Source: Telmatactis stephensoni
Lineage: Eukaryota; Cnidaria; Anthozoa; Actiniaria; Isophelliidae
Assembly: GCA_029948255.1 (NCBI GenBank)
Contig: JALIZF010001718.1
Span: 252,501-316,500, forward strand
Length of the DNA stretch: 64,000 bases
Direction: 5' to 3'
The notes below the pieces were generated by a model. The model was given only the letters and a program-made list of their open reading frames with translations. It made no database searches and was not told the DNA's origin. Shown here piece after piece: positions 21,386-33,314 of the stretch; position 1 is the first letter of the stretch, and each line of letters begins with the position of its first letter. A program made the position numbers and the translations under genes.

Positions 21386-23721
21386 ATGGCAAGAATCAGG
21401 TTCATCAGATTATCGAGGTATGTAATTTTATATACTAGAATTAGGTTCACGCCAAAAGAATACACTAATTTATAAATATACTGAAATGCATATCTAGGAA
21501 AATAATCTAGAAATAGATAGTTTTATCGATCTTTGAATAGAGAATTTAGAATTACTGTGTAGCTTTCAGAACTGGCTCTTGATTTCAAGGAAGCGATAAG
21601 TGATTTGGAAAACAAACTTAGTACTGCTGAGAATTTGTATAAGAAGGAGAGACGAATATCTGCCTATTGCTGGAGAAAATGGAAAGAAGAGAACAGGCTT
21701 ACTATTCAGACACACAGGTTCGTACAATTTTATTATCACAATATTAACTCTCAACTACCCATAGGCTGTTGATATTTTGAAAAATTGTTTGTCAATAGCT
21801 TGTAATATTTCCACTTCAAACCTTGGTCAAAGTGTATAATTCAGTTAAAAACTCCTGGGAATAATTCACAAGTCAAATGTACCAGTTAATTGTCCGCACT
21901 ACTGCATGTGCTGTGCAAAAATTACATGTATGAATCTTACTATGCAGAGGGGGTGAAATGACTTAATATATTATACAGATTGTAAAATCTACTAAATTTA
22001 CCTAAGTTGATTTCAATGAACCAGTTGTTATTCAGCATTTTGTCTATATATTTTTATTAAATTATTTTATTAACTTTGCTTGATACCTACAACAGTGAGC
22101 CCCAAGAACTGTGGACCCAATAAATTACATTAGTAAAAAAATAAAATATACACATTAACATATACATTATATATATTGAGTATCAAAGTAGTGGTACAAT
22201 AACTAACATCTGCTGAACTTAAACAAAATCCTTTTTGGATACAAAAATATATTTAATGATTTAAGCAAAGTTTGCATTCTGTAGCAGATTGATAAGTTCT
22301 TAGCTATCTCAAAATCCTGTGATTTTGTATTTGTATTTGTATTTTTGACTGCTTAATTACAACACAGTGAGGCAAGCAATGGAAACAGCACAAATATTTA
22401 TGGAAGACTTCTTTCATATTATGGGACTAAAAGTTTAAAATGCTAAACTAAAAAAAGAGGGATATTTTCTTGCTTGTGATGTCACGTGAAAGTCAAGAAC
22501 AGACGGCCTACCCCAGCCTGCTAGTCTAGGGAGGGGGGTGGTTAGTTACCTCATTTTGGAAGGTAATTCCATTTTAATTCATGTAATCTAATACAATGTG
22601 TCATTTTGTTTCAGCAATATTAAGAGAATCAGAAGAGAAAATCTCAGCAATATTTCTGATTCACCAGCTTTGTTGGGTCAAGGTTGCTTTGGCAAATGTT
22701 TCAAGATGGTATACAGGGACATAACTGTAGCAGTAAAGAACTTTGAGGCCTTTGTTACTCCTGCATTGGTTCTATGGGAAGCCTCAGTTATTAACAAGTT
22801 TGATCACCCAGGTATTTGACATATTTAAGTACGGTTTATTAAAGCTGATTGCTGGTTTTTAATAACACAACAACAGCCATGTTGGTTGAATTTCAACAAA
22901 ACATTTCTCATAATAACTGTTTGTTCATTTAACCAAAATGGCTGTAAGTTGTTCTTTTATCTTTTGAGTCTCAAGGGAATGATTAAAAGCCAGTGGTAAG
23001 CTGTGGTTAGGGTTAGAGTCATTTTCATTTTCATCAGTGCATGCTCTAGTATTTATAGACAAGGTATTCCATCTTTGATAATTGACTGGTCAGTTGCTTA
23101 CTTTGAGCTGCATGACCAGCAATCAGTACCAGTAAGTACTTTTTTTTTCACTTTTACATACAGGTCTTCCATTACTCCTTGGAGTTAGTATTTCTAAAGA
23201 GCCTCTATTGCTTATAACACAATTTCATGGTGTAAATGGCAACTGTATGACTCTGTCTAAAGCAAAGAAACTAGATTTTTTTGGTAGAGGTTAGTGATTG
23301 CATTCACATTTTTGTGGAAATTTTGGATGCATTGGAGTATGTGCATGGTAAAGGCTATCTACACAATGACATTAAAGGAGATAATGTCCTTTTGACAAAA
23401 GATACAAACTTCCATCCAGTACTTATTGATTTTGGTAAGTCAAGGAAACTGAAACATGCTAAAATGTACAATTTGAGCAAAGAAGAACAAAAACATTATC
23501 AGACTAAGTACTGGCATATTGCACCAGAGTTAGTGAAAGGAACCCACAAACAGTCCGTTGCAAGTGATGTTTTTTCCTTAGGGGTCATGCTTCAATCGAT
23601 TTGTTTTCAAAATGAAAACAAAATACTGAAAAGGATAACTAAGTTATGTGTGGATGAAAACCCTTGTAATAGACCCTCATTGAAAGTTCTACAAAATGAG
23701 CTTTATAGATTGATAAGCTGA
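21386..23721 (+). pseudogene. Coiled-coil protein kinase carried by the EnSpm element, one frame break
   Basis: Exons 21386-21417, 21570-21717, 22615-22811 and 23164-23721 join in phase with consensus splice sites. The N-terminal part is a coiled coil (DLENKLSTAENLYKKERR), then a Ser/Thr-type kinase fold: Gly loop GQGCFGKC, VAVK lysine, alpha-C Glu in LWEASVINKF, catalytic HNDIKGDN (Asn in place of the HRD Arg), IDFGKS (DFG) and APEL. HND kinases often lack regulation through the HRD Arg. A single extra T in the T7 run at 23276-23282 shifts the frame before helix E; removing one T would keep the frame open, so the break may be a sequencing indel. The first exons are uncertain. Substrate unknown. 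Confidence 0.75.
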
Positions 23722-24399
23722 ACAGAAAATCCATTATACAAGTAGCTATAAGAAACTCTATATTGTTAAATACTGTTATTTGCAATATTTTATTGAACCA
23801 ATAATGACAAGAAGTTGAAATCAGCACACTTTTTGCATTTTTTTTTTCATTCTGTGTACTTAGACTATAACTAGGTTTTTGAGATTTAGATGTACATGTA
23901 AATACATACATTATAATTCTGTATTATATAGTTCAACTCTATTATAAAAACCTGTTTGCTGTTAAAAAGGCTCTCTATGTGCCATGAAACAGCTGACTAC
24001 ATACAAACATATATTTATTTTGGGACTTCACATTTGTTATTAGCCTGAAATTTTGGAAATTGCAAAATGTGTTTCAGGCTAAGGCTAACATTACAGGTCA
24101 GTTCTCCACTCATGACTGAAAACTTTCTCATCAAGCTAGTGAATTTTGAGTGGAAGTAAAATAGATGGTGAAAGAACTCACTCAGTGAGTGCTCGCTGTT
24201 AGTGTTAAATTACTCACAGCATCACAATTAAAATGCTTGTTTTAAGTTCTGTCAGCAGAGAGTGGAGAATTGATTTACTATCAGTGAGTACTAATGGTAG
24301 CTCACTGCTAGTTTTTCAGGCATAAGCCTTCTGTTTTAGTCTGCTTAACATGCACATGGTGAAGATTTTGCTTTCAAATCTTTAAATCCTTGAATTTGT
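23722..24399. other. Convergent 3' flanks, no gene
   Basis: Region between the kinase stop and the transposase stop. A GTGAGT/ACTCAC-rich stretch near 24110-24310 (ACTCACTCAGTGAGTGCTCG and relatives) forms small inverted repeats. No coding frame. Confidence 0.5.
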
Positions 24400-27300
24400 C
24401 TAAAGATATGTTTTCCTTGCAATAGGGGAAACTACAAGTTTTACATCATCAATCTTAATTTGTGTATAGGCAAATCTTGAAAATATTCTTTGTACAGGTA
24501 TAAATGAGGATGGCCCTCCTTCTTGGTATTTATTCTTCCAAACAGATACAGGGTTACCAATTGCATTGGGTCTTTGATCAGGTCTGTACCAGCGTACGCA
24601 TGCAAAATGAAAACAATGGTATGAATTTTCAAGCCTTAATGAATGAGTGAAGTAAAAATTCACAGTCCCAGGATTTAAAGAAAATGTTTCCTGGTTGACA
24701 TTTCCATCCCCCTTTGGCCAAGAAGCTAAGATATTGCTGGAGCGCATTCCTCTGGGCTCAAGTCTAGATCCATAATGAACATGACCAATGGTCACTGAAC
24801 CATATTTATGAATGCTCTCTGCAAGGTTTGCTAATTCAATGTCTTTTTCAGGGAACATGATTTTGTAGACTTGCATCAATAATTGTATGTCATCACTATC
24901 TATTGCACTGATTTTATGAAATGATGGTAACTTAATGAGACAAGAATTTTTCCAGTCTATATTCTGAAGTGGAACGGAGGTACAAATTCTCTGGAAGAGG
25001 AAGGAAGTATGCCATTCATTATTTGCTGGCTTGCCTTGTTCATTGTCATTTATTTCTGGTGTGCACAATATAGCAAATTCATCTTGGAAATCTCTAGGCA
25101 TGCTAACTTGACCAAAATATCTTGAAAGAATAAGTCTCCTCATGAGCTGGAGTTCAACAGATCTTTTGTTTGTGGTTGTGCTTCCAAGAATGCCATTAAA
25201 TCTTTCAAAACTGAAGCACCAGAATCCTGTGATTGGGCCATGGTAGAGAATGACTTCCTTTAGGTGACCATGCATATGCATATTAGGAGTGACACTAAGG
25301 TTACCATACAGTGCCTCTACTGATTTGCAAAACTTGATAAGCATTCCATCTGCTATCTCTAGATCAGTCTTAGAAATTATGGGCTGGCATAGATATTTAC
25401 AAGCTAAAACAAATGTTTGCCAGCATCTGAAATGTTCAGATGGAAGAATACCACTGAGACAATAAATGGAGTAAATCAGAGTCCAGTTTTTCCATTGCTC
25501 AGCAGTATAAGATCCAGAATTGCAAGAAATTTTCTTCGGTATTCTTCCTATGTCACTTGGTACCTCAAATGACTCAATTCGCGCTTCAATTTCAGCAAGC
25601 TGTTTAGTTGAAACAATATTTTCATTTACCCACATGTGAAACATTTTTTTCGCTGTTCCAAGGAATAAATTGTGCATTGGGTCAATTGTTGCAAATCGTA
25701 CTATGTCTATGTACTCAAGTTGTAGCAGTACTGTGTAATGTGCAATCCCAGCTGCTTTTCCTAATTTAGTCCTTCCACTAACTGTTTTACAAGATTTTAT
25801 TTTCTTTGCTATTCGCCTGTGTTCACTGTTAGTTCGTGGTTTCCATGACGATCTGTCAAAACCCGAGTAGTCATTTTTTTCTCCAAATTCACCAGGAAAC
25901 TCTTTAAGACAAAATGAACACCCCAGAAGTGCAGCGTGACTCTTGAAGCCGCAAAGTTTTCTGGTGGCTGGAATGTCTGATGAGGTGCACATTACAGCAG
26001 CCCTGAAAGTCAATGGGAATCTACTCAGGGAGGTTCTTAACTTAACACCTTTCCACAATGCCTTCATTTCAGTAACAGCTGGTTCAAGAAATTCATTTAG
26101 ATTTTTAGGTTCCCTGTCTAGTGACGGAACGATGCCGATTACTATGATGTTTTCCCATTTAAACCGTTCTGCTCTTGGGAGGTTTAAAAGAGCAAGGTAG
26201 AATACACCAACTGAATAATCTTTGCGGTGTTTCATTGGCTGAAAAAAGTCAAAGTTCAGCATGAAGCCATAGTTGCGGGGGCTTTCCAAAAACTTCTGTC
26301 CATCTACAACTTGGAAGTCCTTCCATAATGTTCCATCGTACACATCAGCCATTATACCATCAGTAATATGTCTGGACCTCCAAGCTTCACATTTTTCTGT
26401 AAATTTTTCACGGAGGACAAATTTCTCTAACTCATTAACAATGCTGTTGTAACAGTAATATTTGATGGGGTAAAAATATACCTTTCCATTTTTTAGTTGA
26501 ACTCTTGTCAAAAGTTGAGAGTTACATATTTTTTTCTTCCCCCTTGAGTAATGGAAATTTGAGCAAGTTTTAGGGGTCTGCTTGTTGTTTACAACTGCCA
26601 AACAGGAGTCATATTTATAAAGTTTACTGCAGTTAGGACAAACAACAAACTTGTCAAAGTCGTCCCTGTCCAGATCCATAAATTTTCTCATTAGATACAG
26701 TGATCCTGGGAAGATCGCCACCAAACTGGTGAGGAGTTCATTAGAGACCTCAATGCCCAAAACCTTCAACCAAGTGACTAGAAATCTTAGTAGCCAGGCC
26801 ATACCATTGTCACTTATGTGACAAGTCACTTGCCAGATCAGCAAAAAGTAGAGAAACCAAAACACCAAGGTATTTACTTTTTGTATTGCCCGCTCTTTGA
26901 GCTTTGCCTCGGGCACTGGGGGAACCATTCCGATATCTCTTTGTAGACATTCTGGTAATACACCATCCCATACTTCATCTTCGTCATTGCCTGGCTGATC
27001 ATCGTCACTACTTGATGCATCACTCGTCATTTCACCAATGCTGCTGTCATCTGCATCATGCTGGTCAACCTGTGACATAAATGTACAAGTTATTGAGAAT
27101 TTTTAGCTTTTATTTTATATTTATTTATATGTAGCTTAATTTTGATGGGGATTGGTCTCATTCAGTCTAGTGTTTTTGTTTAATAGACTACTAACAACTC
27201 AAGCTAACTCAAACCAGAGATAATTAATTATAACTGCTCAAACTAACAAATTATAGGACTAAAACAATGATAGTGTTGCAATACAATTTTAGTTATTCGT

Positions 27301-27732
27301 GAAGTAGGACAGCAGTAGGCCGAACAAAGTAGCGTGAAATATATCAAGATTTAATCGTTCAAGAGTGTTGGAGGGCCGGTAGGATCTGTTTTGACAATAG
27401 ATAAACTTAAATCCACAACTTTACCTCATCAGCTGGTAAGTCTTGATTGTCATGGTAGGACAGATAGGACATTGACAATTCGTCTTCTAAAACAGAAAAT
27501 TTTGAGGTGAATGATTGTTTAATGATGCAAACCAATCATTTATCTGATTTTTGTATACTTTCATATCAGAAAAATAACACTTTACCTTCTTCGTTCGACG
27601 AACTGTCTGAACTGCTAGTGGCAGTACTCACAACAGCCTTTGATGGCATTTTTCTCTTTTTTTGATGCCTCGAATACGTTGAACGAGAAACCCAGTCATC
27701 GCAGTGAGAGCAGTATATATTATTACTGTCTT
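24400..27732 (-). CDS. TNP2-like EnSpm/CACTA transposase
   Basis: Catalyses cut-and-paste movement of the element through binding of its ends. Exons that join in phase: 27732-27596, 27486-27425 and 27069-24400. The start ATG is either in the first listed exon (near 27648) or in an unseen upstream exon, because that exon opens with a C-x2-C-x13-H zinc-finger-like sequence (YCSHCDDW...YSRH). An acidic Ser/Asp linker follows, then a Cys region CPNCSKLYKYDSC, the catalytic-core region with DVYDGTLW and FDFFQP, and the hallmark TIDPMHNLFLGTAKKM near mid-protein. About 950 residues in total, intact, with no internal stops. Family position (CMC, EnSpm branch) is well supported by the IDPMHN-x-FLG motif and the element ends. 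Confidence 0.9.
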
Positions 27733-28172
27733 CTATAGATTGTATTAATTAAACAGGCTGTTCTTTAAAATATGTGCCACAAAAGATCCACAAAAGACAA
27801 TGAAAAAGTGCTCGTTCAACGGCCCTTTCAACAAAATGCCCTTTCAAATTTCAGCCAAACAAAAGATACATGAAATGGTTAAAAAGTCTTTATGGACTTT
27901 CGGGACCTTTAGTTCCTGCCAAAAGTTACAGTCACTATCTTTCAGGCTCATTTTATTTGTCACGAAATGTCCACGAAACATTATAAACCTTTTGTTAGAC
28001 TTTAAGTGTTCCTAAAAGATAATTAAAATGTCATCTGCCCAAAAGTCTAACAAAAGATCTATTTAAGTTTACTTAAAGGTTAATATGATCTTTCTGAAAC
28101 TTTAATTTTTGCCGAAAGCTACGGAAAGGACAAACACAAACTTTCAGGACCTTTCCTGGTCATTGAAACTTT
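27733..28172. repeat. Right subterminal region of the EnSpm element
   Basis: Repeated CTTTCAG/CTTTCAA/CTGAAAG-type words in both orientations up to the right inverted repeat, mirroring the left end. No real gene; a short ORF at 27800 is a by-product. Confidence 0.7.
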
Positions 28173-28200
28173 ATGAAATCTGTTTTTTCACCCTGTGTGT

Positions 28201-29240
28201 GTTTCGTATTTCGCAATTGACGCTTTCCTTTTAGGTTCACAAACGTGCTGCAGTTGATCCGCTTAGGTTCTAGCTATGATCCGATGTTGTTATTGCTGTA
28301 ACCACCTTGTTTTGCAAATGATAAAGAAAGTAATGAAGAATAACGATGATAAACATAGTGTTTAATGATTACTTGTGTTGTTATAACTGAATAGTTGGTA
28401 ATAAAACATTAAGAACTGTTATTCACTTTAAGTTATTAGGTACTCGTATTTAGACTCGTTAAAAAGGTTGTGTTTTGATTAACAAACATTTATAATAAAA
28501 AGAAAGGATTTAGAATTAAAGTTTATTGTAATTACATAGAAAGTTTTACTACATATGCGTTGCAAAAGCTTCGAAGAAAGAACAATAGACAAAAGGATCG
28601 AAATGCACCAATCAGAAGCGCTCTATTGTGTTTCGTATTTCGCAATTGACGCTTTCCTTTTAGGTTCGCAAACGTACTGCAGTTGATCCGCTTAGGTTCT
28701 AGCTATGATCCGATGTTGTTCTAGCTGTAACTAGCTTGTTTTGCAAATGATAAAGAAAGTAATGAATAATATGAATAACTATAGTGTTTAATTATAACTT
28801 GTGTTGTTATAAGTGAACTGTTGGTAATAAAACATTAAGAAGTGTTATTCACTTTAAGTTATTAGCTAATCGTATTTAGACTCGTTAAAACGGTTCTGTT
28901 TTGAATAACAAACATTTATAATAAAAAGAAAGGATTTAGAATTATAGTTTATTTTAATTACATAGAAAGTTTTACTACATATGCGTTGCAAAAGCTTCGA
29001 AGAAAGAACAATAGACAAAAGGATCGAAATGCACCAATCAGAAGCGTTGTATTGTCTTTCGTATTTCGCAATTGACGCTTTCCTTTTAGGTTCGCAAACG
29101 TACCGCAGTTGATCCGCTTAGGTTCTAGCTATGATCCGATGTTGTTATTGCTGTAACTAATTTGTTTTGCAAATAAATAAATAAAGTAATGAAGAGATAA
29201 TTATGATAAACTTAGTGCTTCATTATTACTTGCGTTGTTA
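28201..29240 (-). repeat. Promoter-module repeats, type 1 (about 430 bp unit)
   Basis: Units contain GATCGAAATGCACCAATCAG followed by CGTATTTCGCAATTGACGC and CAGTTGATCCGCTTAGGTTC. Starts are at 28594 and 29024, plus one unit split by the transposon (16720-16753 joined to 28198). A further copy lies at about 31599. In this orientation the CCAAT box faces minus-strand genes. Confidence 0.75.
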
Positions 29241-30020
29241 TGACTAAAATGTTGTTGCTGTTTGGCGGATTCTATCCGAAGATCTATTGTTTAAATGTTC
29301 AAGCTTTTGCTTTCTCACTAAGCCGTATTTCGTAGTAATAACAAAGGAATAGAAATTGGTTTTTAATTAGGAAAGTTAATACATGTTTTTTAATATAATA
29401 GAGAACTTCTAACATTAAAAATAAACAGACAACATAAGACTTCAGTAATAATTATGCACGATTGGTTGTGAAATACCGCTAATGGAACGGCGGTTTGTGA
29501 TTGGCTCGTGCTAATGTTAAAGATTGTTGCTGATTGGCGGATTTCGATCCGAAGTTCTATTGTTTAAATTTTCAAGCTCTTGCTTTATCAATAAGCCGTA
29601 TTTCGTAGTAATAACAAAGTAATAGAAATAGTTTTTAATAAGGAAAGTATATACATGTTGTTTAACAAATAGGGAACTTCTACCATTCAAAATAAACAGA
29701 GAACATAAGAGTTGAGTAATAATTATGCACGATCGGTTATGAAATACCGCTAGGGGAACGGCGGTTTCTGATTGGCTCGTGCTAATCTTAAAGATTGTTG
29801 CTGATTGGCGGATTTCGATCCGAAGTTGTATTGTTTAATTTTTCAAGCTCTTGCTTTCTCACTAAGCTGTATTTCGTAGTAATAACAAAGTAATAGAAAA
29901 AGTTTTTAATAAGGAAAGTATATACATGTTGTTTAATATAATACATAACTTCTAGCATTCAAAATAAACAGAGAACATAAGACTTGAGAAATAATTATGC
30001 ACGATCGGTTTTGTTGAGTC
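29241..30020 (+). repeat. Promoter-module repeats, type 2 (about 270 bp unit), block 1
   Basis: Three units carrying GATTGGCGGATTTCGATCCG then TTCTATTGTTTAAATTTTCA, AGCCGTATTTCGTAGTAATA and GGAACGGCGGTTTCTGATTG. The first part is a reverse-oriented relative of the type 1 module (TGATTGG-x-GCATTTCGATCC). Confidence 0.75.
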
Positions 30021-30401
30021 GCTAAGTGATTTTTGATCTTTCATTATATAAATTATTATAGGAATTTGTACTAATTTTTATAGTTGTATATCAATCTTTC
30101 ATTATTTTCATACACGAAGAATGAAATTGTTGACATATGATATTGCTATCAAGTAATTATTATAACTTTAAGTTAGTTATATCAACAACATACATTCTAA
30201 AATTGTACACAAATAAATGAGCCATTTTCAAGTTAAAATTATTTAATAGATTGAATAAATGCTTACATTATAATTGGATATTTATGTATAAGTCTATAAA
30301 TGAAGAACCTAAATACATTGTTCCAGTACAAGTTGATCTCACGATATAATTGCTAAGGTGCTTATGATATGAACAGTAACAATATAAGTAATAATGTCAA
30401 T

Positions 30402-31460
30402 TTACAAAGTGGCTTTCTTCTTCTTCTTCTTCCTCTTCTTAGGCTTAGGAGCTGGTTCTTCTTCTTCCTCTGAGCTATCTAAGATGGCTGCCAAGGATCT
30501 GCGTGCTGAAGTGGGGGCTTGCGTTGAGGAACTGGCAGGTACTACTTCCGCTACAAGCATCTTCAGTAGGTTTTCTTTGGTTGGATTCTCTTTGAGCTCG
30601 GAATCGTTTCTTGACTTTAAGTTTATCCTTTCAGCGACGAAGGTTGGATTGTCAAAAAGGAATTTGTTGGCCAACAGGTGGATGCCAATCTAAAAAAGAA
30701 ATAATACAATTAGTACGTTCACATACTAGACGAATTATACATCATATCATGTTATGTCTTGGTTTCCAAATGAATCAGGTTTGAATTCTAATGGTAATTA
30801 ATAACACCGTCAAAAGTTTTCTGTTACAAGAAATTGTCGTCAATGTTTCTTAAATTAATATGTAATCGTTCCTAATAGAACGTGTACTTTCATAACATAT
30901 ATGCCAGTGATTAAAATGATTTGAAGTTTGAAATACTGAGAACATTTTGTGGCCAATTTCAACTAAATGTTCCCCCAAGTCGCCCATTTTATCTTTACAT
31001 ACGATCTCCACGAACCGCTTCACGTCTTGCTCGGTGGGATTATCGGTCTTGCGGCTGTCCAGTTTCTGTGCGAGGTCTGACAATTCTTTCAATCTGTTGA
31101 AAGAAGGAAAATTATTAGTAAATATACTATTATTTAGAAGTTTCAAGAGTATACAGTATATTAGGCGTTTAGAATTGTGCAGAACATGTGGAATACTTAC
31201 TTTGCTGAAAACTTGGGGCCGTTCTCTGGACAGATGAGAATGTCGTTGTCAAACACGTCTAAGTTTTCAGCTATAGTGCAAGCGGCTTCACTTAGGTGAA
31301 TTTTTGGCCTCTGAAAGATCTCAGTATTCATTTCAGATAAACGATCGTTGAAGTTTTTCGTTGTGGGAGGCTGTACTTTCCCATAAGGGATAATAAAATA
31401 CTTGGGAAATTGACTTATGAAGTCAATTCCCTTTTGTGGAGTTTTTCTTGGTGATGCCAT
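30402..31460 (-). CDS. Group 1 helical-domain protein, three exons, 234 aa
   Basis: Unrecognised family; intact. Exons 31460-31201, 31093-30937 and 30689-30402 have consensus splice sites (the second donor, GTATTT, is weaker) and consistent phases (260+157+288 nt). Exon 1 has FPKYFIIPYGKV and then EIFQRPKIHLSEAACTIAENL, matching FPHAFLKSYGAP and EYYCRPEMGISMMAESVCENL at 39099. Exons 2-3 hold helices ending DNPTFVAER, equivalent to RNPRYLAAN. The C terminus is SSEEEEEPAPKPKKRKKKKKKATL. It sits inside the promoter-repeat field and is preceded by its own module (31558-31640) and a TATA-like CTATAAATG near 31537. Function unknown; the tail suggests nuclear localisation. Confidence 0.8.
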
Positions 31461-31555
31461 ATTTCAAAATCAGATAGAAGTTATAAAGCGTACAGAAGTT
31501 GACAACAGCCGGTACTAGATAAGAAATGAGCAGGCATTTATAGTTAGACAATATT

Positions 31556-31640
31556 TGTGTTGCAAAAGCTTCGAAGAAAGAACAATAGACAAAAGGATCG
31601 AAATGCACCAATCAGAAGCGTTGTATTGTCTTTCGTATTT
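31556..31640 (-). promoter_or_regulatory. CCAAT-box module upstream of the gene at 30402-31460
   Basis: On the minus strand CTTCTGATTGGTGCATTTCG is followed by TCTATTGTTCTTTC, GAAGCTTTTGCAAC and, at about 31537, CTATAAATG, some 100-160 bp before the ATG. The same elements in the same order occur before the paralogue at 33315. Confidence 0.55.
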
Positions 31641-31819
31641 CGCAATTTACGCTTTCCTTTTAGGTTCGCAAACGTACCGCAGTTGATCCGCTTAGGTTCT
31701 AGCTATGATCAGATATTGTTATTGCTGTAACTAATTTGTTTTGCAAATAAATAAATAAAGTAATGAAGACATAATTATGATAAACATAGTGTTTCATTAT
31801 TACTTGCGTTGTTATGACT

Positions 31820-33060
31820 AAAATGTTGTTGCTGATTGGCGGATTTCGATCCGAAGTTCTATTGTTTAAATTTTCAAGCTTTTGCTTTCTCACTAAGCCG
31901 TATTTCGTAGTAATAACAAAGGAATAGAAATAGTTTTTAATAAGGAAAGTTAATACATGTTTTTTTAATATAATAGAGAACTTCTAGCATTCAAAATAAA
32001 CAGACAACATAAGACTTGAGTAATAATTATGCACGATTTGTTTTGAAATACCGCTAATGGAACGACGGTTTGTGATTAGCTCGTGCTAATGTTAAAGATT
32101 GTTGCTGATTGGCGGATTTCGATCCGAAGTTCTGTTTAAATTTTCAAGCTCTTGCTTTATCAATAAGCCGTATTTCGTAGTAATAACAAAGTAATAGAAA
32201 TAGTTTCTAATAAGGAAAGTATATACATGTCATTAGATAACTTCTAGCATTCAAAATAAACAGAGAACATAAGACTTGAGTAATAATTATGCACGATTGG
32301 TTGTGAAATACCGCTAGGGGAACGGCGGTTTCTGATTGGCTCGTGCTAATCTTAAAGATTGTTGCTGATTGGCGGATTTCGATCCGAAGTTCTATTGTTG
32401 AATTTTTCAAGCTCTTGCTTTATCAATAGCCGTATTTCGTAGTAATAACAAAGTAATAGAAATAGTTTTTAATAAGGAAAGTTAATACGTTGTTTAATAT
32501 AATAGATAACTTCTAGCATTCAAAAGAAACAGACAACATAAGACTTGAGTAATAATTATGCACGATCTGTTGTGAAATACCGCTAATGGAACGGCGGTTT
32601 CTGATTGGCTCATGCCAAAGTTAAAGATTGTTGCTGATTGGCGGATTTCGATCCGAAGTTCTATTGTTTAAATTTTCAAGCTCTTGCTTTCTCATTAAGC
32701 CGTATTTCGTAGTAATAACAAAGTAATAGAAATAGTTTTTAATAAGGAAAGTTAATACATGTTGTTTAATATAATAGAGAACTTCTAGTATTCAAAATAA
32801 ACACATAACATAAGACTTGAGTAATAATTATGCACGATCGGTTGTGAAATATCGCTAGCGGAACGGCGGTTTCTGATTGGCTCATGCTAATCTTAAAGAT
32901 TGTTGCTGATTGGCGGATTTCGATCCGAAGTTCTATTGTTTAAATTTTCAAGCTCTTGCTTTATGAATAAGCCGTATTTCGTAGTAATAACAAAGTAATA
33001 GAAATAGTTTTTAATAAGGAAAGTTAATACATGTTGTTTAATATAACAAAAAACCACTTC
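31820..33060 (+). repeat. Promoter-module repeats, type 2, block 2
   Basis: Five units of the roughly 270-bp module (starts near 31830, 32100, 32360, 32630 and 32890), closely similar to block 1. Directed toward the plus-strand gene at 33315. Confidence 0.75.
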
Positions 33061-33175
33061 TTTCTTTTAATAATACTAACGGATCAGTAGCTTGTAAGTA
33101 AAAGGATCACCTTGTGTTGTTTGCGAACCTAAAAGGAAAACGGTAGTTGCGAAATACTGACAGAACAAAAGAAGG

Positions 33176-33235
33176 CTTCTGATTGGTGCATTTCGATCCT
33201 AAATTCTATTGTTGTATTTTGAAGCTTTTGCAACA
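33176..33235 (+). promoter_or_regulatory. CCAAT-box module upstream of the gene at 33315
   Basis: CTTCTGATTGGTGCATTTCG followed by TTCTATTGTTGTATTTTGAA and GCTTTTGCAAC, the plus-strand counterpart of the module before the gene at 31460. Confidence 0.55.
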
Positions 33236-33314
33236 ATCCTGTTAAGCACTTTTCAAGCGAATTCAAAGTAAACTATAGTAATACTTTAGTTTGTACACTT
33301 GACACAAATACACA

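Larger units (their letters stand above)
16754..28197 (-). mobile_element. EnSpm/CACTA-class DNA transposon, 11.4 kb
   Basis: Bounded by perfect 25-bp inverted repeats (16754-16778 and 28173-28197) beginning CACAGGGTGAAAAAACAGAT. TGT is duplicated at 16751-16753 and 28198-28200. Flanks joined without the element match the intact repeat copy at about 28594-28640, which serves as an empty site. A 3-bp duplication is usual for this superfamily. The element carries a TNP2-like transposase, a second five-exon protein on the same strand, and a coiled-coil kinase gene on the opposite strand. Orientation is given by the transposase. The start CACAG differs from the classical CACTA. Confidence 0.93.
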
